Below, in pieces: positions 32,984 through 42,273 of a stretch of 64,000 nucleotides of DNA. The translations under genes and the position numbers were made by a program. The DNA comes from CADCVQ01 sp038260305 (GTDB taxonomy: Bacteria; Actinomycetota; Thermoleophilia; Solirubrobacterales; Solirubrobacteraceae). The stretch is from the NCBI GenBank assembly GCA_038260305.1, contig JBBSNY010000015.1, positions 27,962 to 91,961 of the forward strand, read 5' to 3'. Every line of letters starts with the position of its first letter. Position 1 is the first letter of the stretch. The notes beneath the pieces are model-generated. The model did no database searches. It saw only the letters and a program-made list of their open reading frames with translations, and had not been told where the DNA came from.

Positions 32984-33598
32984 ATGTCGCAGCGCGCAGA
33001 TACGAGATTCGTGACCGCGGAGGATGCTCCGCCGGTCGAACCGTTCGCGTCAATCGTGGAGTACGCGGACCGCCTCGGATCACGCCATCGCTGGATGCTT
33101 CAGCAGCTCGAGCGGCTGCGCGAACGCTCGGAGTGCTGGATCGTCGCTGGACCGGCGAGGGTCGAGGACTGGAATGTCGGCGCGATCGTCGTGGGTCCGC
33201 CCGGCTTCTTCCTGATCTGGCCCATGACGACACGCGTCGAGCCCGGCCTCTGGGCCACGCTGCGCGACTGCCGCGAACACGTCCAGCGCTCGCTCGGCGA
33301 GTCGCCGGCGACCGTCGAGGTCGTGGTGTTTAGTCCGACCGACGAGCGTGGCCACATGCAGCGCTGGATGAACACGGAGTTCGATGTGCTGACCGCGGGC
33401 GGAGACGATTTGGATCGGCTCCTGGCTGAATGGGAGCCGATCTCCGGCGTGTACCTCAGCGATGAGTGGCTCCTGCAGCTTGCCGACGCGTCGCGACCTC
33501 GGGAAGCGCTGTACGGACCGGATCGTGGTGCGCACCAGCGGTTTCCGAACTGGTCGGCTCCTCGATCCGATTGCGCCTACCGCCGTTACGACCGATAG
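32984..33598 (+). CDS. NERD-like domain protein
   Basis: 204 residues from the ATG at 32984, with GGAGG eight bases before it. WNVGAIVVGPPGFFLIWPM resembles the central strand pair of NERD (nuclease-related) domains (xxDHVVVGPxGVFVIETK), but the Asp and the Glu-x-Lys are replaced (N, W-P-M), so nuclease activity is doubtful. The 225-bp gap before it holds nothing clear. Probable role in DNA handling during transfer is inferred only from position. Confidence 0.5.
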   Translation: MSQRADTRFVTAEDAPPVEPFASIVEYADRLGSRHRWMLQQLERLRERSECWIVAGPARVEDWNVGAIVVGPPGFFLIWPMTTRVEPGLWATLRDCREHVQRSLGESPATVEVVVFSPTDERGHMQRWMNTEFDVLTAGGDDLDRLLAEWEPISGVYLSDEWLLQLADASRPREALYGPDRGAHQRFPNWSAPRSDCAYRRYDR

Positions 33599-33746
33599 GA
33601 GCCGACCGCCGCGGGCCGACTGGCAGCGGGTGATGACGGCGAGCGGCGGCGTGTCGCGCGGCAGATCGGGTCCGGGGCGGTAGCAGCGTGCGGTGTGGTG
33701 CGGACGTTGGCCTGGGGCGAGGCAACTTCTGGGAGGGGGTCAGATC

Positions 33747-34175
33747 GTGCAGTTGCGCGACAGCGCATCAGTGACCCCGACCCTTGAGGAGCCGAGACCT
33801 ATGGTGCGCAGGACGTTGATCGGCCGGATCGCGGCTGCGATGACGATGCTCTCGCTGAGCATCGGTTCGAGCCTTGGTGCGGTTGCGGGGAAGGTCATCG
33901 ACCAGATCGGGCTGCCGAAGGTGGCTGGTCAGGGCCTGAGCTTCGACATCGAGTCGTTGGTGACGGCGGTGCTTCGCCCGGCGGACGGGGCCGGTAAGTC
34001 GACGGTCGTCAGCGCGATCGTCGCGGTATTCGCGTTGCTGTTCTTGTCGGCGATCGTCTATTTCGTGTTCGGCCTCATGCAGGGTCTTCGCGGTGCGCGG
34101 GGAGGCGTCGAAACGGCATTCAGCGTGGTCGCGGCCCTTGTCATCGCGATCGTCGGCTTTCAGGTTCTCGCGTAG
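33747..34175 (+). CDS. VirB2/TrbC-like small membrane protein (pilin-like)
   Basis: 142 residues from a GTG at 33747 with GGGAGGGGG seven bases upstream; ATG 33801 is the other candidate start. A signal peptide (RTLIGRIAAAMTMLSLSIGS) is followed by a short loop and two hydrophobic segments (VSAIVAVFALLFLSAIVYFV and FSVVAALVIAIVGFQVL) separated by a basic turn LMQGLRGARGG. The topology matches VirB2-type pilin or channel subunits. A related smaller gene follows directly. Confidence 0.65.
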   Translation: MQLRDSASVTPTLEEPRPMVRRTLIGRIAAAMTMLSLSIGSSLGAVAGKVIDQIGLPKVAGQGLSFDIESLVTAVLRPADGAGKSTVVSAIVAVFALLFLSAIVYFVFGLMQGLRGARGGVETAFSVVAALVIAIVGFQVLA

Positions 34176-34182
34176 CCACGCT

Positions 34183-34521
34183 GTGTGTCGTCTGGGACAG
34201 ATCGTCGCTGCACTCGTCGTCGTGGGAGCTGGATGCGCGGCGCCCGACGCGGTGGCTAACAAGATCAGCACGAAGGCCGGCCGGGGCGCGTTTCAGAGCG
34301 TCGGCGGATTCGTCCGAGCGATCTTCGACGACCCCGGTCAGCAGGCCCACGCGCTCATGCTGTTCACCGCGCTCGTGGCGGCGATGTTTCTCGCCGCGAT
34401 TGTCACGGTCGGACTTGGAGCGCTGCAGGCGGTTCGCGGCGATCGCGGCGGTAGCGACGTGATGGTCGGCGGCGCCTACGGGCTTGTCGGGTTGCTCGTG
34501 ATGTTCGCGGTGATCCTGTGA
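34183..34521 (+). CDS. Second VirB2-like small membrane protein, possible lipoprotein
   Basis: 112 residues from a GTG at 34183, seven bases after the previous gene. The N-terminal hydrophobic stretch ends in VVGAGC, close to a lipobox. Two further hydrophobic segments (LMLFTALVAAMFLAAIVTVG and GGAYGLVGLLVMFAVIL) flank a turn ALQAVRGDRGG that closely parallels LMQGLRGARGG of the preceding protein, so the two are probably paralogues. It overlaps the next gene (GTGA). Confidence 0.62.
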   Translation: MCRLGQIVAALVVVGAGCAAPDAVANKISTKAGRGAFQSVGGFVRAIFDDPGQQAHALMLFTALVAAMFLAAIVTVGLGALQAVRGDRGGSDVMVGGAYGLVGLLVMFAVIL

Positions 34522-36347
34522 GCAGGCGCTCGAGGTGCGCGCGCTGGATCGGTCTGCCGGCGCTTGTGATGAGCGCTGGCCTGATCGCGTCCGCTTTGTC
34601 CCCGGATGAGGCCGACGCGAGCATCCCACTGCTTGGCCCCGCGCTCGGAATCGGCGGGAAGGCGCTCGAGTGGTTCGGAGGGCAGGCGAGCCACTTGGCC
34701 GGTGGCGCGGTGCTCGACGGCGTGAAGGCGATCCTCGATTGGATCTTCGGGGGGCTGCGCGACACGATCACGCCGTTCGTCATGAGGTTCCTGACGCGCG
34801 TCGACCTCGTCTTCGGCGGCGGCCTTGACCGGATGGTCGTGCCGCTGGTCGTCATCGGTGCCGCGCTGATGGTGCTCGGAGCCGTGTCGTCGGTCATCCA
34901 GGGGTACGGCGCGGTCATTGCCGGCGCGGCGAGTTCGGCGAGCGTTATCAGCGGAGCGCTGATGCGGGTGGCGGGACTGGCGCTGCTGATGGGCTCGTGG
35001 CACACGCTTGTGCCGATCGGCGTCGATGTCGCGAACGCGTTCAGCGGCTACGTGCTCAGCGACCACGCCATCGACGATGCGCTCGCGAGGACGTTCGGGT
35101 TGACCGCTGCTGGAGGGGCGAGTGCCGGGATCGCGGCCGCAAGTGGGGTCGCGCCGATCGTGCTCGTCATCCTGCTCGTGCTGTTGGCGATGTTCTTCGT
35201 CGCGCTGCTGCTGTTGAAGTACGTCGTGACGTTCGCGTTCGCCGTGCTGTACCTCGGCGGGCCGGTGATGCTCGGCCTCGGCGCGTTCCCCGGGCTCGGG
35301 AGCGTCGCGCTCAACTCCCTGGTGCGAAGCCTCGCGATCCTCATCCTGATTCCGCTGTCATGGGCGACCGTATTCGCCGCCTGGGCAGCGGTGAACAGCA
35401 CCCTCGTGTCGGCTGCGCCGCAGACGGCCGGCGCATTCGCGCTAGCGGTCATCAACGGCCCCGGGATCTTCGTCGCGTCGTGCCTGGTGGTATTCGGCGT
35501 CACCCGGGCACTGATCAAGATGGCGACGCCGCTGGGCGCGCCGCTGAACATCCCTGGCGCACGACTGGCCTTGGCGGCCGCCGCCTACAAGGCCGGGCCC
35601 GCGCTGTGGAGCAAGCTCGGCGCGGCGTCTGAGGGACTTCCAGGGGCCGAGGCGGTCGCCGAGCACAACAGCCGCTACGAGGGAACGCCATATCACCGTG
35701 CGGTCGCGGCAAGCGACGCGTGGGACGGGAGCGGCGTCCAGGATGGGATGAACCTCGCTGTGGCCGGCGGCGGTGGGCGATCGGACCTCGATGTCGCCGG
35801 CGGCGGGCGCGCCCAACGCGCGGCGGCGGGGTCGGGAGCCGCGCCAGCGGGTGCGTCCGCCGCGCTGGACGACGACGTGATCGACGCGACCGCGCACGAG
35901 ATCTCGCCCGAGCACCAGCCGCTCGCGTTGTCGGCGGGCGCTCCGGACTTCGATGCCGCGAGAGCGCGGATCGCCGAGCAGGGCTCGGTCACCCGTGAGC
36001 AGGTCGCATCGGCACTGGGACAGCTTGACGACGGCGAGATCGCGCATGTCCGCGACGCCGCGCAGAGCGCACGCGCGCTGCAGCAGACCGCCGGAGGAGA
36101 TGAGGGCAACATCTACTTCCGCGAGCGGATGGCCGCCGGCATCGCTGACGGATCCACCTTCCGCACCGACAGCCATGCACAGGCGGCGGTGGTCGGAGCG
36201 GGGTCTCATCAGGGCGTCCTCGATGCTCTCGATCCCACGGCCGATCCCGGAACGCGCCCCTTCCACGAGCAGTCGATGTACACCGAGCGCGAACTGCGGC
36301 GCGACTGGACCGAGCCAGCGCAGCGCGATGACGACGGGCGGCGCTGA
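34518..36347 (+). CDS. VirB6/TrbL-like polytopic transfer protein
   Basis: 609 residues. A signal peptide (residues 1-30) precedes about seven or eight transmembrane segments up to residue 340 (for example APIVLVILLVLLAMFFVALLLL), and a long soluble, Ala/Asp-rich tail (370-609). Such proteins form the inner-membrane channel of type IV secretion systems. The tail is larger than in classical VirB6, as in TrbL-type proteins of actinobacterial elements. It starts inside the previous stop and its TGA overlaps the next ATG. Confidence 0.75.
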   Translation: MSRRSRCARWIGLPALVMSAGLIASALSPDEADASIPLLGPALGIGGKALEWFGGQASHLAGGAVLDGVKAILDWIFGGLRDTITPFVMRFLTRVDLVFGGGLDRMVVPLVVIGAALMVLGAVSSVIQGYGAVIAGAASSASVISGALMRVAGLALLMGSWHTLVPIGVDVANAFSGYVLSDHAIDDALARTFGLTAAGGASAGIAAASGVAPIVLVILLVLLAMFFVALLLLKYVVTFAFAVLYLGGPVMLGLGAFPGLGSVALNSLVRSLAILILIPLSWATVFAAWAAVNSTLVSAAPQTAGAFALAVINGPGIFVASCLVVFGVTRALIKMATPLGAPLNIPGARLALAAAAYKAGPALWSKLGAASEGLPGAEAVAEHNSRYEGTPYHRAVAASDAWDGSGVQDGMNLAVAGGGGRSDLDVAGGGRAQRAAAGSGAAPAGASAALDDDVIDATAHEISPEHQPLALSAGAPDFDAARARIAEQGSVTREQVASALGQLDDGEIAHVRDAAQSARALQQTAGGDEGNIYFRERMAAGIADGSTFRTDSHAQAAVVGAGSHQGVLDALDPTADPGTRPFHEQSMYTERELRRDWTEPAQRDDDGRR

Positions 36348-36721
36348 TGCTGCATCCGATCCGTCATCAGGTCAACAGCCGGGTGTTGCACAAGGGCCTG
36401 TTCACCGACGAGCAGCTGATGCCGGCAGCGATCCTCGTGCTGCTGGCCGTCGGTGTCGCGTACACCGCTGGGACCGTGGTGCTCGGGGTGATCGGCGCGG
36501 CGGTCTTCCTGCTGCCGGTCGGCGCGATGATCATCGACAATCGCACCGGCCAGATCCTGCACGGCCAGGTGGTGGCGTGGCTGGCGTACCGACGCACGGT
36601 CGGGGTGTATGACCCGGGCGCGGGGGACAGCGCGGTCGGCTACGAGCTGCAGGCCGATGAGCGCGCGCTGCTTGCGGGCCCGCCGACAGCCGGTGAGCTG
36701 CGGGCGGTGCTCGGCGAATGA
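36347..36721 (+). CDS. PrgI/VirB3-like membrane protein
   Basis: 124 residues. Two adjacent transmembrane helices (residues about 24-44 and 46-63: LMPAAILVLLAVGVAYTAGT and VVLGVIGAAVFLLPVGAMII) are followed by a soluble tail with a YRRTVGVYDP turn. Size and placement immediately before virB4 match VirB3/PrgI-type proteins. It overlaps both neighbours by a few bases. Confidence 0.72.
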   Translation: MLHPIRHQVNSRVLHKGLFTDEQLMPAAILVLLAVGVAYTAGTVVLGVIGAAVFLLPVGAMIIDNRTGQILHGQVVAWLAYRRTVGVYDPGAGDSAVGYELQADERALLAGPPTAGELRAVLGE

Positions 36722-39471
36722 GTGCGCGCACGATGACCCGTCGGCCCGGGCTGGGCAGATGGCGGCGTGAACGCGGGCCGGTCGAGGCGCTGCCGGCCGG
36801 GATCGTGCTGCCGATCAGCCAGCTCGGGACCGACGGGACGATCGTGCTCGAGGACGGCTCGTTCTCACATGTCATCGCGTGCTATCCGCGAAACCTGCAG
36901 ACGCTGACCGCCGACGAGCGGCTGGCGACGTTTCTGAACTTCCGCAACATGGCGGCGTTTCAGGAGCGTGGCCAGTCGTTGCAGCTGATCGTCGAGGGCG
37001 ACCGCGTGCGGACGGCGACGCATCTGGCATTCGTCGACGAGCAGATCGAGAACGTCTACGGCTTCAGGCCGAGCATGGTAAGCGCGGCAGCTGCTGCCGA
37101 TCTGACTTGTGTGCAGCGTGCCCGTTGGGGGCTGTACGAGATGCTGCTTGAGAGCGTGCGGCGCGCTGCGGTCGACGCCGAGTTCACACCGCGCCAGCGC
37201 GTCTACATCGTCGTGCGCTACCGACCCGAGGACGACAGCGACCGGTCGTGGCGCGACGGGTTACCCGCGGGCATGCCGGGATCCCGTGCGTCGCGGCGAA
37301 GCGATGGCTATCGAACGCCGCGTCGTGCGGCGGTACGCCGCCTGGGCGATCATCAGCAGCTCGTGCGGCTCGCCGAGATGCGCGCCCATGAGCTACTCGG
37401 CCATCTCGCAAGGGACGGCATCACCGGCCGCATCCTCGACGGACCCGGGGTGCTGCGCTACGTCAGCTCGAGGTTGAATCCGACGTCGGTCAGCTGGGAC
37501 CGTGCGGAGACCCTCGACGCGCAGGCGCCGGTCCTGTCGCGCTTTGACGACGCGATCGAGGGCGCGGACGCCGAGCGCGCCGCCCTTGCGCTGCGTGACC
37601 TCGTCGCCCGCAGCCCACTGGACTTCCGGCGCTACAGCGATCACGCCGAGATCGAGCAGGACCTCGTCCACGTCCTGTACCTCACGGGCGCGCCGTCGCT
37701 GACCAGGACGTTCTGGATGGCGGAGCTGATGAACCAACCGTTGCCGTACACGCTGTCGGTGCATGTGCATGGCCTGGATCGCGTCGCGATTGCCGAGGAG
37801 GCCAAGCGGTTGCATCACCAGGCGATGCGTGAGGTCGAGCGTGAGGCGCGCAAGGGGCGCCGCGACGCGAACACCGGCGCGCAGGCGCAGGCGCACGCCG
37901 CGCTGGCCGAGCAGATGGCACAGGACCCGCTGGCGAACCTGACGGACATGAGCCTGTACCTCGCGCTGCGCGCGCCCGGCCCGCGGCCCGACAAGCACGC
38001 GCTCGCGGCGGCCGCGTACCGGGCGCAGAAGACGGTCACGCGCGCGACAAGCGGCGGCACCTTGGATCGCGGCAACCGCCTCCAGCAATCACTGTGGCTC
38101 TCGACGCTGCCGTTCGGCGCCGACATCGCGCACAAGACGCTGCGGGTCGGTGTCGAGCACGCCGCGGACAGCTTTCCGTTGATCGGGTCGACCTGTGGCA
38201 GCCCGAGCGGGATCCCGCTGTTCGTCGAGCCCGTCAGCGGTCAGGTGCAATACCTGCACCCGTTCGATCGGGCGCTGACGAACTCGACGATCGTGATCGC
38301 CGGCCGTTCCGGGGTCGGTAAGACGGTGACGGCGAACCGTCTCGTCGCGCAGATGGTCGCGATGGGCGCGCACGGCTTTCTCTATGACCGCGCGGGGCAC
38401 TACGAGCTGCTCGCCGACCTGATCCCCGGCGCCCGCGTGATCCGGATGGGCGCCGACGACAGCGCCGTCATCAACCACTGGGACATCCCGGATCCCGCGA
38501 ACGTGCCGAGCGCGAAGGTGAAATTCCTGCTGCGCCTGCACGAGACGCTCCTGCGCCGCGCGCTGACCAACCATGAGCGCAAGGTCCTCGCCGACGCGAT
38601 CCGCACGACCTACTCGCATTGCGCGCGGACCGGCAAGGTGCCGCGCGAGGGCGAGCTCGTCGCGCTCATCCGCGCCTGCGCCGAGTTCGAGGCGCGCGAC
38701 GGCCAGCCCGGCGCGATGATCGACGCTCTGCGCGGACTCGTTTCGGAGTTGTCGGAGTTCGTCGCGGGCGGCACGCACGCGGCGATGTGGGACCGCGAGA
38801 CCTCGCTGCCGGCCGACGCGCCGCTGCTGATCTTCGACTACCGCAGCGTCGACGAGCAGAACCTGATCGCCCTCGTGCTCGCCAACATGGAATGGACGCG
38901 CCGCGAGGTCGAGCGCATCGACCGCGCCGCGCGCAGCGAACCGATCGACGGCGCCGTCTACCACGGCCGGTCGATCGTGGGACTCGACGAGGGGTGGTCG
39001 TGGGCGCAGGTCCCCGCGCTCGCCGGTGAAGTACAGACCTGGGCGCGGCAGGGGCGCGCGTACGGGGCGGCATTCATGGTCGTCTCGCAGGACCCCGAGG
39101 ACTTCGACGGCGACGCCGAGGCCGTGCTCCGCAACGCGTCGATCCGGATCTTCCACCAGCTCGACAAGGGCATGCTCGCGTTCGTCCGCGACACCGTCGA
39201 CCTCAGCCCCGAGATGACCGACTCCCTCAAGGCGCTGCGCAAGGTCGCCGGCCGCTACTCCGAAGCACTCGTCATGAACGGACCGCGCGGCGACGGCCGC
39301 GTCTGCGCGATCCTCGGCCCACACGAATACTGGGCCTGGACATCCGAGCCCCAGCTCGACGTCCCACGCCGCGAACGCGCGATCACAGACAACGACGGCG
39401 ACGTGTGGGCCGCGCTGTCGCAACTGGCCGCAGAAGGCATCCCGCAGGTCGAGGAAGGCGCCGGCCAGTGA
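36718..39471 (+). CDS. virB4: VirB4-type conjugation ATPase
   Basis: 917 residues. Walker A GRSGVGKT at 529-536; Walker B GLDEGWSW with D757-E758. The N-terminal third has the substrate- and partner-binding region of VirB4/TraC proteins. The C-terminal RecA-like domain carries VVSQDPEDF and a terminal HEYWAW block. It powers pilus or channel assembly and DNA transfer at the inner membrane. ATGA overlap with the PrgI-like gene and GTGA overlap with the ParA-like gene. Confidence 0.92.
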   Translation: MSARTMTRRPGLGRWRRERGPVEALPAGIVLPISQLGTDGTIVLEDGSFSHVIACYPRNLQTLTADERLATFLNFRNMAAFQERGQSLQLIVEGDRVRTATHLAFVDEQIENVYGFRPSMVSAAAAADLTCVQRARWGLYEMLLESVRRAAVDAEFTPRQRVYIVVRYRPEDDSDRSWRDGLPAGMPGSRASRRSDGYRTPRRAAVRRLGDHQQLVRLAEMRAHELLGHLARDGITGRILDGPGVLRYVSSRLNPTSVSWDRAETLDAQAPVLSRFDDAIEGADAERAALALRDLVARSPLDFRRYSDHAEIEQDLVHVLYLTGAPSLTRTFWMAELMNQPLPYTLSVHVHGLDRVAIAEEAKRLHHQAMREVEREARKGRRDANTGAQAQAHAALAEQMAQDPLANLTDMSLYLALRAPGPRPDKHALAAAAYRAQKTVTRATSGGTLDRGNRLQQSLWLSTLPFGADIAHKTLRVGVEHAADSFPLIGSTCGSPSGIPLFVEPVSGQVQYLHPFDRALTNSTIVIAGRSGVGKTVTANRLVAQMVAMGAHGFLYDRAGHYELLADLIPGARVIRMGADDSAVINHWDIPDPANVPSAKVKFLLRLHETLLRRALTNHERKVLADAIRTTYSHCARTGKVPREGELVALIRACAEFEARDGQPGAMIDALRGLVSELSEFVAGGTHAAMWDRETSLPADAPLLIFDYRSVDEQNLIALVLANMEWTRREVERIDRAARSEPIDGAVYHGRSIVGLDEGWSWAQVPALAGEVQTWARQGRAYGAAFMVVSQDPEDFDGDAEAVLRNASIRIFHQLDKGMLAFVRDTVDLSPEMTDSLKALRKVAGRYSEALVMNGPRGDGRVCAILGPHEYWAWTSEPQLDVPRRERAITDNDGDVWAALSQLAAEGIPQVEEGAGQ

Positions 39472-40412
39472 GCGCCGCTCGCGCGCTCGCGCCGCGCGTC
39501 ACCGCACAGCGCCCACGCGTCGCCGCCGTGCCGATTTGTACCGCGGCGCTCGTCAGAACCCGGTTTGGATCAAGCGCGCTCGAGCGCTCGGCGCCGGGGG
39601 CGGTCGTGACGTTCGCCGGCGTGCAGGGCGGCGCCGGCGTCTCGACCGTGACGCTGCTCGCCGCCGGCGCGATCACCCGCGCGAGTGAGCGGCCCGCTGT
39701 CGCGATCGATCTTGCCGCGGGCACGCGCGGGGGGCTCGGCGGCTATGCCGGCGCGTGGTCGCAGACCTCGGCGGAGACCACGGCCGAGCTTGTGATCGCC
39801 GGGGGACGCCTCGCCCGCCCCTACACCGAAACCCAGGATGGCGCGCATGTCATTAGCGAGGCCCCGCAAGCATCCGTCGCGATCGATCAGGTCGCTCGAG
39901 AGCTGCTCGCCGCGACGGCTGCGGCGGTCAAGCGAGGCGCGCGTGACGATGAGCTCGCGGCGCTCGCGCGCGCGTGGATAGACACGGCATCAATCGACGA
40001 GTTCGCCGGCGCCAGCCCGCTGCCACAACGGACGGCACTGCACAAGCTCGTCCGCGTCGCGCGCACTCCGCACAGCCTCGTCGCGATCGACCTCGGGCTT
40101 GCTGACGACGCGCAGCTTGCTCATCACGCGGTCGTGAGCGACCTGCACGTCTGGGTCATCGCGGCTCGCCGCGACGATCTCGAGGTCGCACGTCGACGCC
40201 TGCTCAGCCATGACGTCGTCGCTGACCGCGAGCTCGTGCTCGCGTGGCTGCCCGATGGCGAGCGCATCTGGTCCCGCGCCCTGCGAAGCCTCGGCGATGC
40301 TCGCGGCTGCCCCGTCGCGCGACTCGCCTGCTTTGCCCGCACCGGGTCGTGGGCGGATCGCGAGCACGCCTGCCGGTCAGGGCTTGAGGCGCTGTGCCGG
40401 CAGCTACCGTGA
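39468..40412 (+). CDS. ParA/MinD-like P-loop protein, degenerate
   Basis: 314 residues from a GTG at 39468 overlapping the virB4 stop. The P-loop is FAGVQGGAGVSTVTLLAAGA: the GGxGxS-T framework of deviant Walker A boxes, but with Val-Ser where GK(T/S) is normal, so the catalytic Lys is missing. The later strand ALVAIDLGL-like (SLVAIDLGLADDAQLAHHAV) fits the ParA fold. It may place the transfer machine or have lost ATPase activity. The next gene overlaps it (GTGA). Confidence 0.65.
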   Translation: MSAARALAPRVTAQRPRVAAVPICTAALVRTRFGSSALERSAPGAVVTFAGVQGGAGVSTVTLLAAGAITRASERPAVAIDLAAGTRGGLGGYAGAWSQTSAETTAELVIAGGRLARPYTETQDGAHVISEAPQASVAIDQVARELLAATAAAVKRGARDDELAALARAWIDTASIDEFAGASPLPQRTALHKLVRVARTPHSLVAIDLGLADDAQLAHHAVVSDLHVWVIAARRDDLEVARRRLLSHDVVADRELVLAWLPDGERIWSRALRSLGDARGCPVARLACFARTGSWADREHACRSGLEALCRQLP

Positions 40413-40963
40413 GCCACAGGCCCTCGTGGACGCCGGCACACCGGGACCACGGTCTCATCGTCAGCGCTGCCGTCACGGCGGGCGTCGCGATCACGATCGT
40501 CGTGTCCGTCGCACTCGCCGTATGGGCGCTCGCACCAGCCTCATGGCAGTCGCTGATCGCCACGGACCAGCGGACCGACGCGACCGCGGTGACCGTCGTC
40601 TCGATCTGGGCCAACAACCTGCTCATCTGCAGCCTGCCGATCCTCGCCGGCGTGTTCGCCCACCGCCTCGCTGAACGCGGCCGGCGCGGATGGGCACGCG
40701 TCGTGATCGCCGTCGCGACCCTCGCAGCAGGGCGATCGCTGCTCGTCATCGGCCTGGTCGGAGGCCTGGACCCGCGATGGCTGGCCGACGCCTGCGCGTG
40801 GTGGATCCCCGAGACGGCAGCGCTCGCGACGTGCTGGGCTGCCGCCTGGCACGCGTTTCGCAACGCCGACTCGGTGGCGTCGTCACAGCGCCTCGCGCAG
40901 GCGTTCACGTTCGCCTGCGCACTGCTGGGTGCGGCCGCGGTCGTGGAGGTTGCGCTGACGTGA
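40409..40963 (+). CDS. Polytopic membrane protein, SpoIIM-like pattern
   Basis: 184 residues with about five transmembrane segments. IWANNLLICSLPILAGVFAH recalls the NN...GG helix of SpoIIM/DUF95 proteins. It overlaps both neighbours by 4 bp and so is a fixed part of the transfer operon. Its role is not known; a channel or assembly factor is likely. Confidence 0.55.
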   Translation: MSHRPSWTPAHRDHGLIVSAAVTAGVAITIVVSVALAVWALAPASWQSLIATDQRTDATAVTVVSIWANNLLICSLPILAGVFAHRLAERGRRGWARVVIAVATLAAGRSLLVIGLVGGLDPRWLADACAWWIPETAALATCWAAAWHAFRNADSVASSQRLAQAFTFACALLGAAAVVEVALT

Positions 40964-42273
40964 TCGCCTGGCGTCCGCTCGCGATCCTCGTCTGCTGCGT
41001 GCTGGTTCTCACGGTGCTCGTCGTCGGCTCGGGAATGATGACCGGCCTGGATGGACTGCGCGAGATGTGGCGCGAGATCCGCCTCTACGTCATCGCCGGC
41101 GGCGCGATCACCGCCCTCGGACTGGCAAGCCTCGTCGCGATGGTCGTCGCGCGGTTGCGCGCGCGCAAGCAGCGCGACATGGCGCGCTACGAGCTCGTGC
41201 TCGGCCAGGCCGACGAGGCCACGCACGACGAGGTCGCGGCCGCCGCCGAGGCCCTCGTGCAGGCGCTGCGCTCGACCTTGGTTGAGCGCGTCGCGGGCGG
41301 CCAGCCGTGGCTTGCGATCGAGTCCTGGCACGTCCCACCGACAACAGCGGGGGAGACGGGCAACGCGCTGCTCATGATGTTGTGCGAGCCCGCAACGCTC
41401 GACCCGGCGCTGGCCGCGCTACGGCGCGCCTACCCCAACCTGACGGTCCGCTGCGGCCGCGAGACCGGCGAGCCGCTGCGCTACGACGCACCGCGGTTTG
41501 AGCCTGCGCATGTGCTGCGGGTACGCAAGGCCCGCGACTGGGCGCTGCCCGTCGGAGGGTCGAGCGGAAGCCCTGACCACTCCAACGCGCGGTCGGTGAT
41601 GGCGACCGTGATCCGCCAGCAGCAAAAGGCCGGCACCGAGGGGCTCGTCAGCTGCGTTCGCTGGTGCCTGCTGCCAGCCGATGAATCCGTCGACGCGCTC
41701 GCCGCGCGGCGGCTGCGACGCCTCGCGCAGAGCACCGAGCATCAGAACTCGGCCGTCAGCGCCGACGTCGTCGAGGCGCAGCGCAGCGGGGGTGGCGCGC
41801 TGTGCTTCGTCGAGCTGCAATCCGCGATCCAGCGAGCGTCCGGCCGCGACGCGGGCCGCTACGGGGATCTGCAGGCCGCGTGCCGGTTGCTCGTCAGCCC
41901 GGCGCTGTCGATGCGCGGCGTCAACACGTTTGTCGAGCGCCAGATGGTCATCCGCCAGAAGCTTTACCGGCGTCGCTGGGTACGCGCCACCCCGCCGGTA
42001 CTACCAGACCAGACCGGCGCGACGCTGTGGTTCACCGGAGAGCTCGGCCTGTTCATCGAGCTGCCCTCGCTGGGCAGCGAGCACGACCTGCCCGTCGCCC
42101 GCAACACCGTGCCGCACCTCCCCGCTCCGGCGGCGCTCCCACGCGGACAGCACCGCGGGCTGCCATTGCCACCCACCGCAGACGAGCAAGTGCGGGGCTT
42201 CAGGACCACCATCGAGGTGCCGGCGGAGGACGTGGAGGTTCTCGTCGGCGAGTTGGTCGGAGAGGACGCGTAG
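40960..42273 (+). CDS. Membrane-anchored partner of the coupling ATPase
   Basis: 437 residues from a GTG at 40960. Two N-terminal transmembrane helices (LAILVCCVLVLTVLVVGSGM and LYVIAGGAITALGLASLVAM) precede a 370-residue cytosolic domain without a P-loop. Classical VirD4/TraG proteins carry two such helices at their own N-terminus, whereas the ATPase encoded next has none. This protein may therefore supply the membrane anchor in trans. The stop is directly followed by the ATPase ATG. Confidence 0.6.
   Translation: MIAWRPLAILVCCVLVLTVLVVGSGMMTGLDGLREMWREIRLYVIAGGAITALGLASLVAMVVARLRARKQRDMARYELVLGQADEATHDEVAAAAEALVQALRSTLVERVAGGQPWLAIESWHVPPTTAGETGNALLMMLCEPATLDPALAALRRAYPNLTVRCGRETGEPLRYDAPRFEPAHVLRVRKARDWALPVGGSSGSPDHSNARSVMATVIRQQQKAGTEGLVSCVRWCLLPADESVDALAARRLRRLAQSTEHQNSAVSADVVEAQRSGGGALCFVELQSAIQRASGRDAGRYGDLQAACRLLVSPALSMRGVNTFVERQMVIRQKLYRRRWVRATPPVLPDQTGATLWFTGELGLFIELPSLGSEHDLPVARNTVPHLPAPAALPRGQHRGLPLPPTADEQVRGFRTTIEVPAEDVEVLVGELVGEDA

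Noticed and set aside
38089..39423. A 444-codon minus-strand frame inside virB4, and similar long antisense frames in the transfer operon
   Set aside because: Produced by high third-position GC on the opposite strand; translations are low complexity and the sense genes are well supported.
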